DNA from: Actinomycetota bacterium
GTDB lineage: Bacteria > Actinomycetota > Thermoleophilia > Gaiellales > Gaiellaceae
NCBI GenBank assembly: GCA_005885565.1
Contig: VAXK01000073.1
Location: 1 to 18,582 of the forward strand
Reading direction: 5' to 3'
DNA length: 18,582 nt
Positions 6,554 through 13,659 of the stretch are shown here, one piece after another. How positions within the stretch are numbered: the first letter of the stretch is position 1; each line of letters starts with the position of its first letter. The notes under the pieces are model-generated. The model was not told the DNA's origin. It made no database searches and saw only the letters and a list, made by a program, of their open reading frames with translations. A program made the translations under genes and the position numbers.

Positions 6554-7460
6554 AGCCACGCGGCAAGCTCCTTCGTCCAGTAGCTGACGACGAGGTCGGC
6601 GCCGGCGCGCTTGATCGCGGTCAGGGATTCCAGGGCGGCGGCGCGCTCGTCGAGGTGTCCGGCCGCTGCCGCCGCCTTGACCAGCGCGTACTCGCCGGAG
6701 ACGTTGTAGGCGCCGACCGGCGCGTCGAAGCGCTCGCGGACGGCGCGCAGCACGTCCAGATAGGGGCGAGGTCGAGCTCGCACTCGCGGATCGCCTCGCG
6801 CACGTTGGCCGGATCCATCTGGTACCCGCGACGGTCGCCGAATGCGGGCGTGGAGTCGGCCGCTTCGCGGAAGGGGCCGTAGAACGCGGAGGCGTACTTG
6901 GCCGCGTAGGAGAGGATCGGCGTCTGCGGCAGCGCCTCGCGGATCGCCGCGACGCGGCCGTCCATCATGTCGCTCGGCGCGACGACGTCGGCGCCCGCCT
7001 CCACGTGGCTCACGGCCGTCCGGACGAGCAAGTCCAGCGACTCGTCGTTGTCGACCTCGCCGTCGCGGACGACGCCGCAATGGCCGTGCGACGTGTACTC
7101 GCACAGGCAGACGTCGGTGAGGAGCACGAGCTCGGGGAAGCGCGGGCGGAGGTCGCGGAGCGCGCGCTGGACGATGCCGTCGTCCTCCCAGGCGCCGGAG
7201 GCCTCCTCGTCCTTCGACTCGGGGATCCCGAAGAGGATGACCGCGCGCACGCCGGCCGCGACGAGCTCCTCCGCCTCGCGGGGGAGGGTCTCGAGCGAGT
7301 GGCGGCCGAGGGCGGGAAGCTCCTCGTTCACGAGCGGCTCGGGCGCGACGAAGAGGGGCATGACGAAGTCGTCGAGGTGCAGCCGCGTCTCGCGGACGAG
7401 GCCGCGGAGGGCGGGCGTTCGGCGCAGCCGGCGCAGCCGCGTCGTCGGGAAGGCGCTCAC
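6550..7460 (-). pseudogene. hemB: Delta-aminolevulinic acid dehydratase, disrupted by an internal deletion/frameshift
   Basis: Porphobilinogen synthase. The first 232 residues read normally from GTG at 7460: zinc-type cysteine cluster C118-L-C120 and C128 (DVCLCEYTSHGHC), the D-M-M-D loop, and the first active-site lysine in SYAAKYASAFYGPFR (K188). After ELDLA (about 6768) the frame breaks. The rest of the enzyme continues flawlessly in another frame from PYLDVLR (about 6765) through AYNVSGEY and ESLTAIKRAGAD to the stop at 6550. By comparison with E. coli HemB, about 12-13 residues are missing at the junction, including the MVKPA segment with the Schiff-base lysine. Net loss is 3n+1 bases, probably about 37. 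As written, the product would be inactive. The intact reading of both halves suggests a very recent lesion or an assembly error. The gene follows the secreted-protein gene by 9 bases and overlaps hemL. Confidence 0.9.
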
Positions 7461-7469
7461 GGGGCCATC

Positions 7470-7961
7470 CTAGGCGCCGAGCTTGCAGTACGTGGCGGCG
7501 CGGTAGACGCGGGAGGCGTACCGGCCGCCCTTCTTGGCGAGGACCGCGGAGGCGATCACACGTAGGCGGGTGTCGCTCCCGATTCCCACCACGAGGCCGC
7601 CGCCGATGACCGAGCCCGACCCGTTGTGGGTCGCGCTCACGTGCACGCGGATCGGCTTGCTCGTAAGGCAGCGGAAGGAGGTGCGCGTCCCGATCCCCGC
7701 CCCGAGCCCGCCGGCGAAGTAGCGGTTCGGGTCGGACACGCGCCGGCACCGGCTGCTGATGAAGCGCGAGGTGAAGGACACCGACGCGAGCACGTGCACG
7801 CCGTCCGTGAGGACGGCCCGGCGCTTCGGGTCGAACGCGATCGTGAAGGAGTGCGTCCCGCAGGCGGCGGTCGCCGTGGCCAGCGCGGGAGCGCCGGCGA
7901 CCGAGGCGGCGGTAGCGGCGGCCAGGGCCGCTGCGGCGAGCAGCACGACGAGGCGGGCCAT
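7470..7961 (-). CDS. Secreted protein of unknown function
   Basis: 163 residues from ATG at 7961. A clear signal peptide (MARLVVLLAAAALAAATAAS, cleavage plausible after the AGA/ALA region around residues 22-28) precedes a beta-rich, glycine- and serine-rich domain of about 135 residues with four cysteines (CGTHSF, RCRR, RCLT, YCKL), compatible with two disulfides outside the membrane. Phrases such as DPKRRAVLTDGVHVLASVSFTSRFISSRC look like extracellular beta-sandwich sequence. I do not recognise the family. It ends 9 bases before hemB and is read in the same direction. It is divergent from the DIP1984 gene, with only 35 bases between the two start codons. Confidence 0.75.
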   Translation of the reverse strand: MARLVVLLAAAALAAATAASVAGAPALATATAACGTHSFTIAFDPKRRAVLTDGVHVLASVSFTSRFISSRCRRVSDPNRYFAGGLGAGIGTRTSFRCLTSKPIRVHVSATHNGSGSVIGGGLVVGIGSDTRLRVIASAVLAKKGGRYASRVYRAATYCKLGA

Positions 7962-7996
7962 TTCGTCCGATGGTACTCCCGTTAGGATCGTCGGTC

Positions 7997-8455
7997 GTGA
8001 AGCTCGGCGAGGCACTGACGCTCCGAAGCCAGCTGCAGACCCGGATCGAGCAGCTGCGCGGCCGGCTCAAGGCGAGCGCGCTCGTGCAGGAGGGCGAGCA
8101 GCCGCCCGAGGATCCGGCCGGCCTGCTGGCCGAGTTCGACGACGTCGCGACGCAGCTCGAGCGGCTCGTCACGCGGATCAACCACACGAACCTGGCGACG
8201 AGGCTCCCCGACGGCACGACGCTGACGGACGCGCTTGCGCGCCGCGACGCGCTCACGCTCCGGCAGACGGTGATCCGGCAGGTCGCGGACGTCGCCGGCG
8301 AGCGCCAACAGCGCTACGGGCGCGCCGAGATCCGGATCCTGCCCACCGTCGACGTCGGCGCCCTGCGGCGCCAGGCCGACGAGCTGGCGCGCGATCGGCG
8401 CGAGCTCGACGGCACGATCCAGGAGACGAACTGGTCGACGGATCTGCTCGAATAG
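7997..8455 (+). CDS. DIP1984 family protein
   Basis: 152 residues, almost entirely alpha-helical and predicted coiled-coil. It matches the DIP1984 family (sometimes annotated septicolysin): N-terminal KLGEALTLRSQLQTRIEQLR, a central ARINxTN-type stretch (here VTRINHTNLATRLPDG), TLTDALARRDALTLR, and a C-terminal RAEIRILPTVDVGALRRQ and NWSTDL. The biochemical role is unknown. The start is GTG at 7997, which aligns with the usual family start; AGGA lies 9 bases upstream at 7984-7987, while a TAGGAT sequence there could instead be a -10 box giving a nearly leaderless message. It stands alone on the plus strand between two minus-strand operons. Confidence 0.9.
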   Translation: MKLGEALTLRSQLQTRIEQLRGRLKASALVQEGEQPPEDPAGLLAEFDDVATQLERLVTRINHTNLATRLPDGTTLTDALARRDALTLRQTVIRQVADVAGERQQRYGRAEIRILPTVDVGALRRQADELARDRRELDGTIQETNWSTDLLE

Positions 8456-8667
8456 CGGTGTGAGTCGGTAGCCGTCGAGACGGGCGGCGTGCACGAGGCG
8501 GCAGCTGCCGAAGCTGCATGGCGTGGCGTCATGGGCGGGCGCCGGGGGTTCGATTCCTCCATCGGCACAGCGCAGCGCCCAGCATCGCGCACCCCGGCAC
8601 AGCGCATAGCGCACCGTGACTACCGGGTGCAGAGTCCGTCGAGACGGTGAGGGTGGGGTACGGGGAT
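8456..8667. other. Intergenic region with tRNA T-arm-like hairpin and repeated 12-mer
   Basis: 212 bases between convergent genes. On the plus strand 8544-8560 is a perfect-looking tRNA T-arm: GGGGG, the seven-base loop TTCGATT, then CCTCC, followed by ATCGGCA (8561-8567) in the acceptor position. Upstream, 8501-8517 forms a 5-bp stem with a 7-base loop (GCAGC/GCTGC) and 8518-8532 forms another hairpin. AGTCGGT at 8463-8469 could pair with the acceptor strand at six of seven positions. No proper D-arm, no U33 and no encoded CCA are seen, so it is not a normal tRNA. CCGTCGAGACGG occurs on both sides, at 8472-8483 and 8636-8647. It may be a tRNA relic, an old attachment site or a structured RNA. 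No convincing open reading frame is present. Confidence 0.35.
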
Positions 8668-9993
8668 TCACACGAGCAGCCGGCGCGCGCCGAGCCGCGC
8701 GGCGGCAGCGAACGCGACGCCGAGGCCGGCCAGCCAGGCGGCTTCGCGGCCCACGGCGCTCCACGGCCGCGCGTCGTACAGCGACGACGAGAAGAAGCGA
8801 ACCGCATGTGCGAACGGCAACGCGTCGCTCACGACGCCGGCGGCGGGGACGATCTCCCTCGGGACGAGTCCGAGGAAGACGATGGGGAGCACGATGAGAA
8901 GCGCCACGAGCGACGCCGTCCGCGCCTCGCGCGCCAGCGCGCCGAGGAGCGCACCGAGCCCGCCGAGGCTCGCCCCGGCGAGCACGAGCCCGAGACCGAG
9001 GAGCGGCAGCCGGGCCCACGGCTCGCCGCCCGTCACGCCGCCGACCTGGATGATCACGCCGAAGGCGAGCGCGATCGCGAGCCCGACGACGAGCGAGACC
9101 ACCGCCGCGAGCACTACCTTCGCCGAGACGAGCTCCCCGATCCCGACCAGGCCCCGAGCCAGCCGAGCGACCACGTTCTCGTCGCGCTCCGCGGCGAGCG
9201 AGCCCGCGGCGAGCACGAGGGTCAGAAAGCTGATCGTCAGCGCGAGCGCGTAGGCCTGCACCTCGGCCGAGAGCGCCCACGTGCGGCCGCGATCGGGCGC
9301 GCGCACGAGCTCGATCGGGTTCGCGGTCGCTTGCAGCGCGGCGTCCGTCTGCGCGAGGGCGAGCCGCGCGTCGCCGACGAAGTCGCGGATGCGGGGGACC
9401 CGCTTCCCCGGCGGCAGCTGCCGGAGCAGGCGATCGGTCCGGTCGAGCCCGAGGACCTGGAACCTCCGGCCGAGGAAGCTCCCAGGGCCGCCGTGCAGGA
9501 TGAGCCGGACATAGCGGAGGTTCGCGGCGATGTACGCGGTCTGGAGCTCGCGGTTCAGCGAGTAGACGAGCGCCTGCACCTGCTGCGTGACACGCGGGGT
9601 GATCCCGCCGTGCGTCGTCTCCAGGATCAGCCGCGGGCTCCGCACCATCGCCCGGAGGTCGGCGACGAAGCCGGGCGGAACGGTCACCGTGGCGACGACC
9701 TTCCCGGTGCGGAGCTCGCGCGCCGCCTCCCCGGGCGAGAGGCGCACGAGGTGGACGCTCCGGCTCACCCGCGCGATCGTCCGGTTCACGTCGAAGCTCC
9801 GGTCGCCGACGACGACGCGCGCCGGGAGGTGGTCCTCGTCCACGAGCGCGATGCGCGGCTTCGAGCTCGCGTAGCCGGCGACGAGCCCGACGAGCCCCGC
9901 GATCACGAGCGGGTACGCGACGAGGACGGCGGCGAGCGCGGGCGAGCGGCGCAGGATGCGCAGGTCCTTCCGGAGCAGGAGCAGGACCTTCAC
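8668..9993 (-). CDS. ABC-2 type transporter permease
   Basis: 441 residues. The N-terminus (KVLLLLRKDLRILRRSPALAA) is the usual cytoplasmic amphipathic start of ABC-2 permeases, followed by one membrane span (about 20-42). A large extracytoplasmic domain follows (about 45-225) with sequence such as ATVTVPPGFVADLRAM. The C-terminal half has five or six spans (from about 235) including the family stretch SLAAERDENVVARLARG. This resembles YhgE/CcmB-like or ABC-2_3 exporters; the substrate cannot be told. The start is GTG at 9993, overlapping the ATPase stop by 4 bases (GTGA), so the two are translationally coupled and form one transporter. Confidence 0.9.
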   Translation of the reverse strand: MKVLLLLRKDLRILRRSPALAAVLVAYPLVIAGLVGLVAGYASSKPRIALVDEDHLPARVVVGDRSFDVNRTIARVSRSVHLVRLSPGEAARELRTGKVVATVTVPPGFVADLRAMVRSPRLILETTHGGITPRVTQQVQALVYSLNRELQTAYIAANLRYVRLILHGGPGSFLGRRFQVLGLDRTDRLLRQLPPGKRVPRIRDFVGDARLALAQTDAALQATANPIELVRAPDRGRTWALSAEVQAYALALTISFLTLVLAAGSLAAERDENVVARLARGLVGIGELVSAKVVLAAVVSLVVGLAIALAFGVIIQVGGVTGGEPWARLPLLGLGLVLAGASLGGLGALLGALAREARTASLVALLIVLPIVFLGLVPREIVPAAGVVSDALPFAHAVRFFSSSLYDARPWSAVGREAAWLAGLGVAFAAAARLGARRLLV

Positions 9994-10622
9994 GCGAGGA
10001 CGGCCTCGGCGGGCGCGCCGTCGAAGACGAGCCGCCCGTCGTCGAGCTTCACGACGCGGTCGGCGTGGTCGGCGAGCTCCTCCAGGTTCTGGGTCGCGAA
10101 GACGACGGCGCCTCCGAGGTCGCGCACAGCGGCGACCCGCTCCCAGAGTCGCTCCCGCTGAGTCGGGTCGAGCGCCGCCGTCGGCTCGTCGAGCAGGAGG
10201 ACGCGCGGCGAGCCGAGAAGCGCGATGGCGAGGTTCAGGCGCTGTCGATTGCCCACCGAGAGGTCGCCGCTCGACCGGCCTCGATCCGGAAGCTCGAAGG
10301 CGCCGAGCAGACGGGCGGCCGCGGCGGCGGGCTCGGCCTCGCCCTCGAGGCGCGCGAAGAGCTCGAGGTTCTCCCGCGGGGTGAGCCGCCCGTAGAACGC
10401 GGGCCGCTGCGGCGCCCAGCCGATCCGCACGCCGTCGGCGCGCTCGACCGTGCCTTCGCTCGGCTCGAGCGCCCCGGCGAGCAGCGCGAGCAGCGTCGAC
10501 TTGCCGGCGCCGTTCGGCCCGACGAGCGCGACGACCTCGCCGGCAGCAACGACGAGGTCGGTCGGCGCCAGGGCGAGATCGCGCCCGAAGCGGCGCGCGA
10601 CACCACGCGCGCGCAGGATCAC
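9990..10622 (-). CDS. ABC transporter ATP-binding protein
   Basis: 210 residues, one nucleotide-binding domain. Walker A is GPNGAGKST (35-43), the Q-loop is APQRPAFYG (Q72), the signature is LSVGN (121-125), Walker B is VLLLDEP with catalytic E146, and the D-loop is ALDP. The switch (H-loop) position, usually THD/THN, reads FATQNLEE, so the histidine is replaced by Q178. The start is GTG at 10622, overlapping the upstream permease stop by 4 bases (GTGA); the long open frame further upstream is a shadow of that permease. It should energise the ABC-2 permease at 8668-9993. Confidence 0.92.
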   Translation of the reverse strand: MILRARGVARRFGRDLALAPTDLVVAAGEVVALVGPNGAGKSTLLALLAGALEPSEGTVERADGVRIGWAPQRPAFYGRLTPRENLELFARLEGEAEPAAAAARLLGAFELPDRGRSSGDLSVGNRQRLNLAIALLGSPRVLLLDEPTAALDPTQRERLWERVAAVRDLGGAVVFATQNLEELADHADRVVKLDDGRLVFDGAPAEAVLA

Positions 10623-11845
10623 CGCTTGGCGGCGGCGGGCGGAGCGGGCGGCGGCTCCGGCACCGCGGCGGGCCCGGGCCGCTGGAGCTCGACCTCGACG
10701 GGCACCGGCCCGCCCTCCTCCCACGGCTCGAGCGCGACCCGCTCCGAGAAGAACTCCCAGCAGGCCCGCCCGGCCGCGAGCAGCGGCAGCGCGACGAAGA
10801 CGCCGGGCAGGCCGTAGATCTCGCCACCCGCGAGGAGCCCGAAGATGACGAGCAGCGGATGGAGCCGGAGCGCACTCCCCATCACGTTCGGCACCACGAC
10901 GTGGCCCTCGACCTGGTGGATGACGAGGAAGAGGAGCCCGACCCAGAGCGCCGAGAGCGGGTGCACGACGAGCGCGTACACGAACGGCGGCACCGCCCCG
11001 AGCCACGGACCGAGGTAGGGGATCAGCTCCGTCAGCGCCACCCAGGTGCCGAAGAGGAGCGCGTACTTGTCCGCTCGCGGCACCGCGCCGATGATCCCGA
11101 GCACCCAGAGCCCGAGGCCGGCGCTCGTCCCGATGATGAGCGACAGGAGCACCTGACCCTTCACGTAGCCCGCGAGCGCGCGCTCCATCCGCATGATCAG
11201 CGGCAGCGAGCCGGGGTGGGGCGGAAAGCGCCGGTCCACGCTGCGCGCAAGGCGCGGCATGTCGAGGAGCATGTAGATCGAGATCACGACGATCAGCACC
11301 GTCGAGAAGAGGAGCTGGAAGACGGAGACCGCCGCGCCCTCGGCCCAGGAGATCGCCTTCGACGTGTACTTCTGCACGTCTTTCGTCCCGATGTTGTTGA
11401 GGAAGTCCTGCCCCTGCTTGCGGAGGTGGATCCCTTTCAGGTGGTGGTGGTCGAGCCAGAGCTGGAGACGGTCGAGGTCGCGCTCGGCGTGCGTCTGGTG
11501 GCGCTGTCCGTGCTCGACCGTAAAGTAGGTGTCGACGCGATCGGCCGACTTCCGCGTCTGGTTCACGACCACGGTCGCGAGTGCCACGACCGCCAAACCG
11601 ACAGCAGCGGCAAAGCTCAGGTAGACGATCGCCACGGCGAGTCCACGCGGAATCCACACGCGCCCGAGCCCGCGGACGAGGGGGTTCAGGAGCAGCGCGA
11701 CGAGCGCGGCGACGAGGAAGAGGAAGACGACGTGACGCGCCGCCCCCGCGAGCACCCAGAGCAGGAGCAGCAGGATCGGAAGCCCGACGAGCTGGATCCA
11801 ACGCGGGATCTCGATCTTCGTCGCCCCGCCGGGCATGGCAGCCAT
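10619..11845 (-). CDS. AI-2E family transporter (PerM/YdiK-like)
   Basis: 408 residues with about eight membrane segments: two near the N-terminus (18-55), one at 68-92, a soluble loop rich in His/Lys/Asp (95-165), then spans at about 172-195 and 235-375. Motifs typical of the family are VFQLLFSTVLIVVISIYMLLD, GYVKGQVLLSLIIG, ELIPYLGPWLGAVPP and HQVEGHVVVPNVMG. Members are proposed exporters of small molecules or Na+/H+ antiporters; the substrate here is unknown. The last 40 residues form a Pro/Ala-rich cytoplasmic tail. The ATG at 11845 or the one three codons later at 11836 may be used; a TACGAT -10-like box overlaps the first, so a leaderless start at 11836 is possible. It heads the three-gene run with the ABC ATPase and permease. 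Confidence 0.92.
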   Translation of the reverse strand: MAAMPGGATKIEIPRWIQLVGLPILLLLLWVLAGAARHVVFLFLVAALVALLLNPLVRGLGRVWIPRGLAVAIVYLSFAAAVGLAVVALATVVVNQTRKSADRVDTYFTVEHGQRHQTHAERDLDRLQLWLDHHHLKGIHLRKQGQDFLNNIGTKDVQKYTSKAISWAEGAAVSVFQLLFSTVLIVVISIYMLLDMPRLARSVDRRFPPHPGSLPLIMRMERALAGYVKGQVLLSLIIGTSAGLGLWVLGIIGAVPRADKYALLFGTWVALTELIPYLGPWLGAVPPFVYALVVHPLSALWVGLLFLVIHQVEGHVVVPNVMGSALRLHPLLVIFGLLAGGEIYGLPGVFVALPLLAAGRACWEFFSERVALEPWEEGGPVPVEVELQRPGPAAVPEPPPAPPAAAKR

Positions 11846-11998
11846 CGTAGCGCCAGCGTCGTCCGGCTCCAGCCGCCGCCCTGGGACTGGTCGGCCTTCG
11901 AGGACGGGGCGCTCGCGCTCGACGTCTCGTGGGAGCGCCCCCCGGAAACGCCCGGTCGAGCGGCGCTCAAATCGTCACACCTCCGACGCGCTATGCCG

Positions 11999-12027
11999 TT
12001 GCACGGCACGGACACCTCGGTTACGGT
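11999..12027 (+). promoter_or_regulatory. Probable promoter giving a leaderless message for the M23-like gene
   Basis: TTGCAC at 11999-12004 and TACGGT (TAnnnT type) at 12022-12027 are separated by 17 bases. Transcription would start at about 12034-12035, that is at the A of the ATG at 12035. No Shine-Dalgarno precedes that ATG, which agrees with leaderless translation, common in Actinobacteria. The 189-bp intergenic space is divergent and must also hold the promoter of the minus-strand operon. Confidence 0.45.
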
Positions 12028-12034
12028 GCCGCGC

Positions 12035-12847
12035 ATGCCCCCCCGCCCAGCCGGGAAGCCGTCGCCTGCCCGGGGACGCAGGCCGCCGCACGCGTCGCGG
12101 CGCCCCCGCCCGCGCCCCAAGCGCCGGACCGCCCGCGGCGCACGGCGCTTCGTCGGGCTCGTCGTCCTGGCCGTCGTCGCGCTCGTGACGACGCTCCTGA
12201 CGGCGTTCGGCGGCGGCCGCTCGCCGTCCGTCGACAGCGTGCTCGCCCCGCCGACCGGGCTCGTCGCGGCCTCGCCGCCACGCCCGCAGATCGTCGCCAC
12301 GGCCGGGTCGCTCCGCCTCCAGCTGCCGGTGTCGCAGCAGAGCGTGACGGCGATTGGCTACCACGGCACCGCCGACGGTGCGACCGCCCTCGGGCCGGTC
12401 GGGCACCAGGGCAATCAGGGCTTCGTTACGCGCCTCTTCCACCGGATCTTCGGAGGGAACAACGGCGGGCTCGTTTACTACCGGCTCGGCGGCTCGGGGA
12501 CGCCGACGGGCGCGCTCGACGTCGGGGCCGCGCCCGGAACGGACGTGTACGCGCCGGTCGACGGCTCGATCACGGGGCTCACGGACTACGTCGTCAACGG
12601 GCGCAAGTTCGGCGTCCGCATCGACATCCAGCCCACCAACGCGCCCTCGATGGTCGTGTCGCTGACCCACGTGCGGGCCGACCCGGCGCTGACGGTGGGC
12701 TCGGCCGTCGTCGCCGCGACCTCGAAGATCGGGACGGTCATCGACCTCTCGGGCGTCGAGCGCGAGGCGCTCGCGCGGTACACGCGCGACTCCGGGAACC
12801 ACGTCTCGCTCGAGGCCCACGAAGCCGCGTCGCTCGCGTCGCCCTGA
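12035..12847 (+). CDS. Membrane-anchored degenerate M23 (LytM/duplicated hybrid motif) protein
   Basis: 270 residues: a strongly basic, proline/arginine-rich cytoplasmic head (1-37), one membrane span (about 38-58), a linker, and a C-terminal beta domain (about 145-265). The core TPTGALDVGAAPGTDVYAPV followed by DGSIT matches the M23 peptidase fold (normally HxGxDIaAPxGTPVyAP), and SLTHV and GNHVSLEAHE fall at the later motif positions. The first zinc ligand His is replaced by Thr (T158, four residues before D162) and the final HxH reads H256-V-S258, so two metal ligands are missing and peptidase activity is unlikely. Non-catalytic LytM proteins usually activate or scaffold cell-wall enzymes. 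The start at ATG 12035 fits the promoter; GTG at 12026 is an alternative. Its stop overlaps the next gene. Confidence 0.8.
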   Translation: MPPRPAGKPSPARGRRPPHASRRPRPRPKRRTARGARRFVGLVVLAVVALVTTLLTAFGGGRSPSVDSVLAPPTGLVAASPPRPQIVATAGSLRLQLPVSQQSVTAIGYHGTADGATALGPVGHQGNQGFVTRLFHRIFGGNNGGLVYYRLGGSGTPTGALDVGAAPGTDVYAPVDGSITGLTDYVVNGRKFGVRIDIQPTNAPSMVVSLTHVRADPALTVGSAVVAATSKIGTVIDLSGVEREALARYTRDSGNHVSLEAHEAASLASP

Positions 12848-13620
12848 GGATCCTCTTCGTCGCCGACGTCGTCGGCACGCCCGGCCGGCGGGCGATCGAG
12901 AGCCGCCTGCCCGGCCTGCGGGACGAGCTCGGCGTCGACTTCTGCATCGTGAACGGGGAGAACGTCGCGAACGGCGTCGGGATCACGCCGCGGCTCGCGG
13001 AGCGGCTCCTCGCCGCGGGGGCGGACGTGATCACGCTCGGAAACCACGTCTGGCGCCGCTCGGAGGTGCGGCCGTACCTCGCCGAGACCGAGCGTGTCGT
13101 CCGGCCCGCGAACCTGTGGAGCGGCGCGCCGGGCCGCGGCCTCACGGTGGTGCCGGCGGCCGACGGTGCGCCCGTGGCGGTGATCAACGTCCTCGGCTCG
13201 CTCTTCCTCGACCCCGCGACGAGCATGTTCGAGGTGATCGACGGGCTCGTCGACGAGGCCCGCGAGGCGACGCCGATCGTCTTCGTCGACGTGCACGCCG
13301 AGGCGACGAGCGAGAAGGTCGCGCTCGCCCGCTGGCTCGACGGCCGCGTCACCGCCGTCGTCGGCACCCACACCCATGTGCAGACCGCCGACGCACGCGT
13401 CCAGCCCGGGGGCACCGCGGCGATCACCGACGCGGGCATGACCGGCCCGCACGACTCCGTGATCGGCGTGAAGGCCGAGCTGGCGATCCAGCGCATGCGC
13501 ACCGGCATCCCCGTGCGCTTCGAGACCGCCGAGGGCGGCGTGCGGATCGAAGGCGTGCTCGTCGAGTGCGGCCCGGACGGCCGCGCGACGGCCTGTCAGG
13601 CCGTCCGCGTCGAGGTCTGA
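12844..13620 (+). CDS. ymdB: YmdB-type metallophosphoesterase (TIGR00282 family)
   Basis: 258 residues. Binuclear-metal phosphodiesterase family with 2',3'-cyclic-nucleotide activity in Bacillus YmdB. All metal-site residues are visible: D8 (VADVVG), E39-N40 (NGENVANG), N67-H68 (LGNHVW), H151 (VDVHAEATSEK), H176 and H178 (GTHTHVQT). The usual family start MRILFxGDxVG aligns exactly with LRILFVADVVG, where the first codon is CTG at 12844. No ATG, GTG or TTG exists nearby in frame upstream, so CTG is the apparent start. It overlaps the upstream stop as CTGA, a layout where GTGA or ATGA is normal. An RNA hairpin GACGGCCT/AGGCCGTC lies within its 3' end at 13587-13605. Confidence 0.93.
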   Translation: MRILFVADVVGTPGRRAIESRLPGLRDELGVDFCIVNGENVANGVGITPRLAERLLAAGADVITLGNHVWRRSEVRPYLAETERVVRPANLWSGAPGRGLTVVPAADGAPVAVINVLGSLFLDPATSMFEVIDGLVDEAREATPIVFVDVHAEATSEKVALARWLDGRVTAVVGTHTHVQTADARVQPGGTAAITDAGMTGPHDSVIGVKAELAIQRMRTGIPVRFETAEGGVRIEGVLVECGPDGRATACQAVRVEV

Positions 13621-13659
13621 GGCCAGACGAGGACGGCCGCGAGCGCGACGCCCGCCCGG

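Noticed and set aside
5300..6583. 427-codon plus-strand open frame opposite hemL
   Set aside because: Antisense shadow; hemL motifs on the other strand are unambiguous.
8506..8567. A short canonical tRNA using TGCCGAA/ATCGGCA as acceptor stem
   Set aside because: Only 62 bases, with no room for both a D-arm and an anticodon arm.
8456..8667. A full tmRNA (ssrA) gene ending at the T-arm near 8560
   Set aside because: The 5' tRNA-like end and tag frame would have to overlap the well-supported DIP1984 gene, and neither a GGTTTCGAC-like 5' end nor an ALAA-type tag is seen; a permuted layout also lacks a downstream 5' half.
10859..12034. Upstream extension of the M23-like frame through the AI-2E gene
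   Set aside because: The extension is antisense to conserved permease sequence; promoter and composition place the start near 12035.
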